Origin: Rhodospirillaceae bacterium | Lineage (GTDB): Bacteria; Pseudomonadota; Alphaproteobacteria; UBA828 | Assembly: GCA_028819955.1 (NCBI GenBank) | Contig: JAPPKP010000264.1 | Coordinates: 1-18,914 of the forward strand | Direction: 5' to 3' | DNA: 18,914 nt | Notes under the pieces: generated by a model | The model's input: only the letters and a program-made list of their open reading frames with translations | The model's database searches: none | Told to the model about the DNA's origin: nothing | Program-made: the position numbers and the translations under genes | Shown here: positions 16,613-18,914 of the stretch, one piece after another | Layout of the letters: every line of letters begins with the position of its first letter | How positions within the stretch are numbered: position 1 is the stretch's first letter

Positions 16613-17488
16613 CTAATCCGCCTCGCTCGGCTCCAGGACGAGGCGGAAGCCGACGAGGATGTGCTTGATATCCTCCGGCCGGGCATGCCGCGCCGCAGGG
16701 CGGCAGACGCCGCAGCCGCTGTCGTCCCAGGATCCGCCCTTGACCAGGAAGCGCCCCGGATTGCCTGGCGAGGCGGTCCACTCGAAGACCATTCCTGCCG
16801 CATCCAGCAGGCCGTAAGGGCTTGCACCGGCGGGGAAGCTGCCGACCGGCAACGTATCGAAGGGGCCGGCGTCGTGGCTGTTGAGCAGCGCAGGGTCGAA
16901 GGTGTTGCCCCAGGGGAAGATGCGGCCTTCGGTGCCGCGCGCGGCCTTCTCCCATTCGAGGGCCGTGGGCAGCCGCCAGTCTTGCCCGGTCTCGGCCGAG
17001 AGCCAGGCCGCGTAAGCCATGGCGTCGTCGTGCGAGACCATCACCACCGGATGGTCGTCGCGCCCCGGCGGCAGCTTGCCATCCGTCCACGCGTGGCGGC
17101 GGGTGCGCTCGTAGGGGTGGATCAGCCGGTAGCCGCGCCAGGTCTCGGGATCGACATCGGGCACGCGATGGCCCGTGGCGTCCACGAACGCCTGGTATTG
17201 GGCGTTGGTGACCGATGTACGCGTGATGAAGAAGCCTTCCAGCGACTTGGACGCGCGCCGGCGCTCGCGATCGTACCAGCCGCGCTCCCGCGTTCGAGAG
17301 TGGCCGTAGGCCGCCTCGTCGAGCTGGTAGGCGTACTCGCGCTCGGCCGCGTCGGAGCCCGCGATGAAGGGGCCGGCCGGAACCTCCACGACCTCCGGGG
17401 CGATCGCGGTTTCGGCATGGGCGGCGCCTGCGAGGGCGGCGCCGGAGACCGCGAAGCAGAGGGCGAGCAAAGCTCGAAGGAGAATCAT
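16613..17488 (-). CDS. Exported SUMF1/FGE-fold protein
   Basis: A 291-residue member of the formylglycine-generating-enzyme fold superfamily (SUMF1/EgtB/PvdO), which includes copper oxidases that turn Cys into formylglycine and non-haem iron enzymes. A signal peptide is clear (hydrophobic 2-22, likely cut after AHA near 25), so it acts in the periplasm. Domain hallmarks are [10 protein letters not shown] (36-45), [14 protein letters not shown] (93-106), [15 protein letters not shown] (171-185), FPWGN (191-195), GMVFEWTAS (232-240) and KGGSW...CRPAARHA near the C-terminus, ending GFRLV. The Cys pair of true FGE does not seem to align; instead C259 and C262 form GCGVC. It is divergent (124-base gap) from the Cys-rich P460 gene. 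Its substrate is unknown; the neighbouring Cys-rich proteins are candidates. Confidence 0.88.
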   Translation of the reverse strand: MILLRALLALCFAVSGAALAGAAHAETAIAPEVVEVPAGPFIAGSDAAEREYAYQLDEAAYGHSRTRERGWYDRERRRASKSLEGFFITRTSVTNAQYQAFVDATGHRVPDVDPETWRGYRLIHPYERTRRHAWTDGKLPPGRDDHPVVMVSHDDAMAYAAWLSAETGQDWRLPTALEWEKAARGTEGRIFPWGNTFDPALLNSHDAGPFDTLPVGSFPAGASPYGLLDAAGMVFEWTASPGNPGRFLVKGGSWDDSGCGVCRPAARHARPEDIKHILVGFRLVLEPSEAD

Positions 17489-17612
17489 TCCCGGAATCTA
17501 TTCACGGGTTGTCCGGCAGAGGAGTCACAAAAATTTGAGTGCAGGAAATTTGCCCGACACGATGCGGTCGCCGACAATTCATCCCGAACATGGTCATCAA
17601 GGGAGGCTCCAC
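17489..17612. promoter_or_regulatory. Divergent promoter region of the SUMF1-family and Cys-rich P460 genes
   Basis: This 124-base gap must hold both promoters. It contains an A+T-rich patch with AAATTTG repeated at 17531-17537 and 17546-17552, 15 bases apart. GGGAGG at 17601-17606 is the ribosome site for the ATG at 17613. I could not place -35/-10 boxes with confidence. Confidence 0.45.
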
Positions 17613-18797
17613 ATGCCACGCTCGAAACCCCTGCTTGCCGGAACGGTGGTCCCCGTGGTCATCGGGCTTGCGGTCGCCACAACCGGCGGCCACGCCACGG
17701 CCGGCACATCTGCCGGCGAGAGTCCGGGGGCGACCCCGCAACAGCAGGATCCGGGCGTGCTCCTCTTCGCCTCCTGCAACCCCTGCGGACCATGCGGCCC
17801 GTGCAATCCGTGCGCGGCGGCATGCGGGCCTTGCGGGCCGTGCAATCCCTGCGCAGCAGCCTGCGGGCCGTGCGGCGCATGCAACCCCTGCGCGGCCGGT
17901 GCTGCAGTCAGCTCGGACTGCGTGGTTCCCCGCCTCGCCGCGGCGAGCAACCCCTGTGGTCCGTGTGCCCCGTGCGGGCCTTGCGGTCCGTGCAACCCAT
18001 GCGCGAGTGCTTGCAGCCCCTGCGGACCGTGCGCTCCCTGCAATCCGTGCGGGCCGTGCAACCCGTGCAATCCATGTGCGGCCGCCTGTGCGCCGTGCAG
18101 TCCTTGCAACCCATGCGAGCCGTGCAACCCGTGTAATCCATGCGCAGCCGCCTGCGCACCGTGCAACCCCTGCAGTCCCTGCAACCCCTGCAACCCCTGC
18201 GCGGCGGCAAACCCCTGCAATCCCTGTGCGCCGTGCAACCCCTGCGGGCCGTGCGGTGCCTGCAACCCGTGCAATCCTTGCGCTGCTGGCGAGGAGGTCG
18301 AGCTCACCGCAGACGAGGCCAGGGACGCCTACGCCTGCATCAGCGCGGTCATGGCCGAGGGCTACGCCAAGTCGGGCAACCAGTGGGCGGCGTCCTACCG
18401 GAACTGGCGGAACGTCGCGGCCCAGCCCTACGTCTCCGACACCCACGGCGCGCGCTACGTCAACAACTACGCCAACGACATCGGCGCCGACAATTACAGC
18501 CTCTTCGAGGAGGCAGGGCCCGCGCCCGTCGGAACCGTGCTGGCCAAGGACAGCTTCACCGTCAAGCCCAACGGCAAGATCGGCGCCGGGCCGCTCTTCC
18601 TGATGGAGAAGATGGAAGCAGGCTTCAACGCCGACACCGGCGACTGGCGCTACACGCTGATCATGCCGAACGGCCGGACCATCGGCACGACCGGTGGAAA
18701 GGGCGACAAGAACGTCGTCTTCTGCGCCGAGTGCCACCTCGGCGTTGAGGACTATGACAGCCGCTTCTTCCTCGACGAGGAGTACCGGGTCCAGTAG
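17613..18797 (+). CDS. Exported Cys-Pro repeat protein fused to a cytochrome P460-like domain
   Basis: A 394-residue exported protein. It has a signal peptide (about 1-30, cut near HATA), a spacer, a Cys-Pro repeat region (55-223), and a cytochrome P460-like domain (about 232-394). The repeat region has 49 cysteines, nearly all in Cys-X-Pro-Cys steps (X is Asn, Gly, Ala or Ser), in runs broken by Ala-Ala-Ala and one non-repeat insert at 97-114. The P460 part shows [14 protein letters not shown] (275-288), [12 protein letters not shown] (307-318), GPLFLMEKM (326-334), [12 protein letters not shown] (343-354) and the c-haem site CAECH (371-375). P460 enzymes oxidise hydroxylamine or bind NO using a lysine-crosslinked haem; K312 is the candidate lysine. 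The start is set by GGGAGG six bases upstream. The P460 call is firm; the role of the repeat is unknown. Confidence 0.9.
   Translation: MPRSKPLLAGTVVPVVIGLAVATTGGHATAGTSAGESPGATPQQQDPGVLLFASCNPCGPCGPCNPCAAACGPCGPCNPCAAACGPCGACNPCAAGAAVSSDCVVPRLAAASNPCGPCAPCGPCGPCNPCASACSPCGPCAPCNPCGPCNPCNPCAAACAPCSPCNPCEPCNPCNPCAAACAPCNPCSPCNPCNPCAAANPCNPCAPCNPCGPCGACNPCNPCAAGEEVELTADEARDAYACISAVMAEGYAKSGNQWAASYRNWRNVAAQPYVSDTHGARYVNNYANDIGADNYSLFEEAGPAPVGTVLAKDSFTVKPNGKIGAGPLFLMEKMEAGFNADTGDWRYTLIMPNGRTIGTTGGKGDKNVVFCAECHLGVEDYDSRFFLDEEYRVQ
17775..18281 (+). repeat. Degenerate Cys-X-Pro coding repeat
   Basis: This run of degenerate 9- and 18-base units based on TGCAAYCCNTGC encodes residues 55-223. It falls into about eight blocks of four to eight cysteine steps, most ending in Cys-Ala-Ala-Ala, Cys-Ala-Ser-Ala or Cys-Ala-Ala-Gly. 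Third bases vary freely (TGC and TGT; AAC and AAT; CCC, CCG and CCA), while the amino acids stay constant, which indicates selection on the protein rather than simple slippage. Confidence 0.9.
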
Positions 18798-18807
18798 CCA
18801 CCCGCCC

Positions 18808-18914
18808 GGGGGGGGGGGGCGGCCCCCCCCGCGCGCCCCCCCCCCCCCCCAAGAAAAAACCACCCCCCCCCCCCCCCCCCCCCCCCGGGGGGGTGTGGGG
18901 GGGGGGGGGGAGAA
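18808..18914. other. Poly-G/poly-C low-complexity contig end, likely artefact
   Basis: Long runs of G and C with an isolated AAGAAAAAACCA start shortly after the P460 gene stop. Such homopolymer runs are typical of failed sequencing cycles at a contig edge and should not be read as biology. Any terminator of the upstream gene cannot be judged. Confidence 0.85.

Noticed and set aside
17919..17933. Cys103-Val-Val-Pro-Arg in the large Cys-rich protein as a formylglycine motif
   Set aside because: The known motif is Cys-X-Pro-X-Arg; here Pro is one position too far, so I do not call it a site.
16592..18136. Long plus-strand open frame opposite the SUMF1-family gene and running into the Cys repeat
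   Set aside because: Wrong frame for the Cys repeat and antisense to a well-supported gene; no recognisable domain.
17597..18307. Minus-strand open frame rich in Gly-X-X triplets resembling collagen-like protein
   Set aside because: It is the reverse complement of the Cys-X-Pro codons of the P460-linked gene, which automatically gives regular glycines. It has no start context of its own, and the plus-strand gene has a clear ribosome site, signal peptide and haem domain.

Overview
This is a G+C-rich window (roughly two thirds G+C by eye) from an alphaproteobacterium, probably Rhodospirillales-like. The evidence is conserved gene content and order: rodZ-like gene, hisS, prfA, prmC; lysC divergent from ubiG; DUF1178; a Nit1-type hydrolase; comF; and a close homologue of the mitochondrial complex I factor NDUFAF5. 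The last ~107 bases are poly-G/poly-C junk typical of a contig end, so the window probably ends at an assembly break.

Region by region. 1-3354 (minus strand): hisS, prfA and prmC are joined by two 4-base stop/start overlaps and form a translation operon (tRNA-His charging, release factor 1, methylation of the release-factor GGQ glutamine). 3457-5016 (minus): a RodZ-like cell-shape protein with a very long Ala/Pro/Glu linker. 5268-7609 (minus): aspartate kinase followed by a nitronate monooxygenase/FabK-family flavoprotein. 7726-8562 (plus): ubiG (ubiquinone). 8587-9042 (minus) and 9138-9674 (plus): a DUF1178 zinc-ribbon-like protein and a small methyltransferase, divergent around a perfect 8-bp inverted repeat. 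9687-12873 (minus): comF, a Nit1-like amidase and an amidase-signature enzyme in one direction. 12932-13837 (plus): the NDUFAF5-like protein. 13818-15268 (minus): cysQ and a TsaC/YrdC protein, overlapping by 4 bases.

15449-18797 is the unusual part. Two exported proteins share an extraordinary Cys-Pro repeat with a cysteine at nearly every third residue. One is a 74-residue peptide with 10 Cys. The other is a 394-residue protein with 49 Cys in 169 residues, fused to a C-terminal cytochrome P460-like domain with a CXXCH c-haem site. Between them, on the opposite strand, lie an exported SUMF1/FGE-fold protein and a His-rich protein that I tentatively place in DUF6969. I read these four genes as one candidate system: a periplasmic poly-thiol scaffold linked to a P460 haem, with a possible maturation or modification enzyme. 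Metal storage, electron transfer, nitrogen-oxide chemistry or cysteine modification are all possible; none is shown by sequence alone.

No tRNA, rRNA, CRISPR array, transposase or phage gene was found. No gene-free gap exceeds 300 bases.
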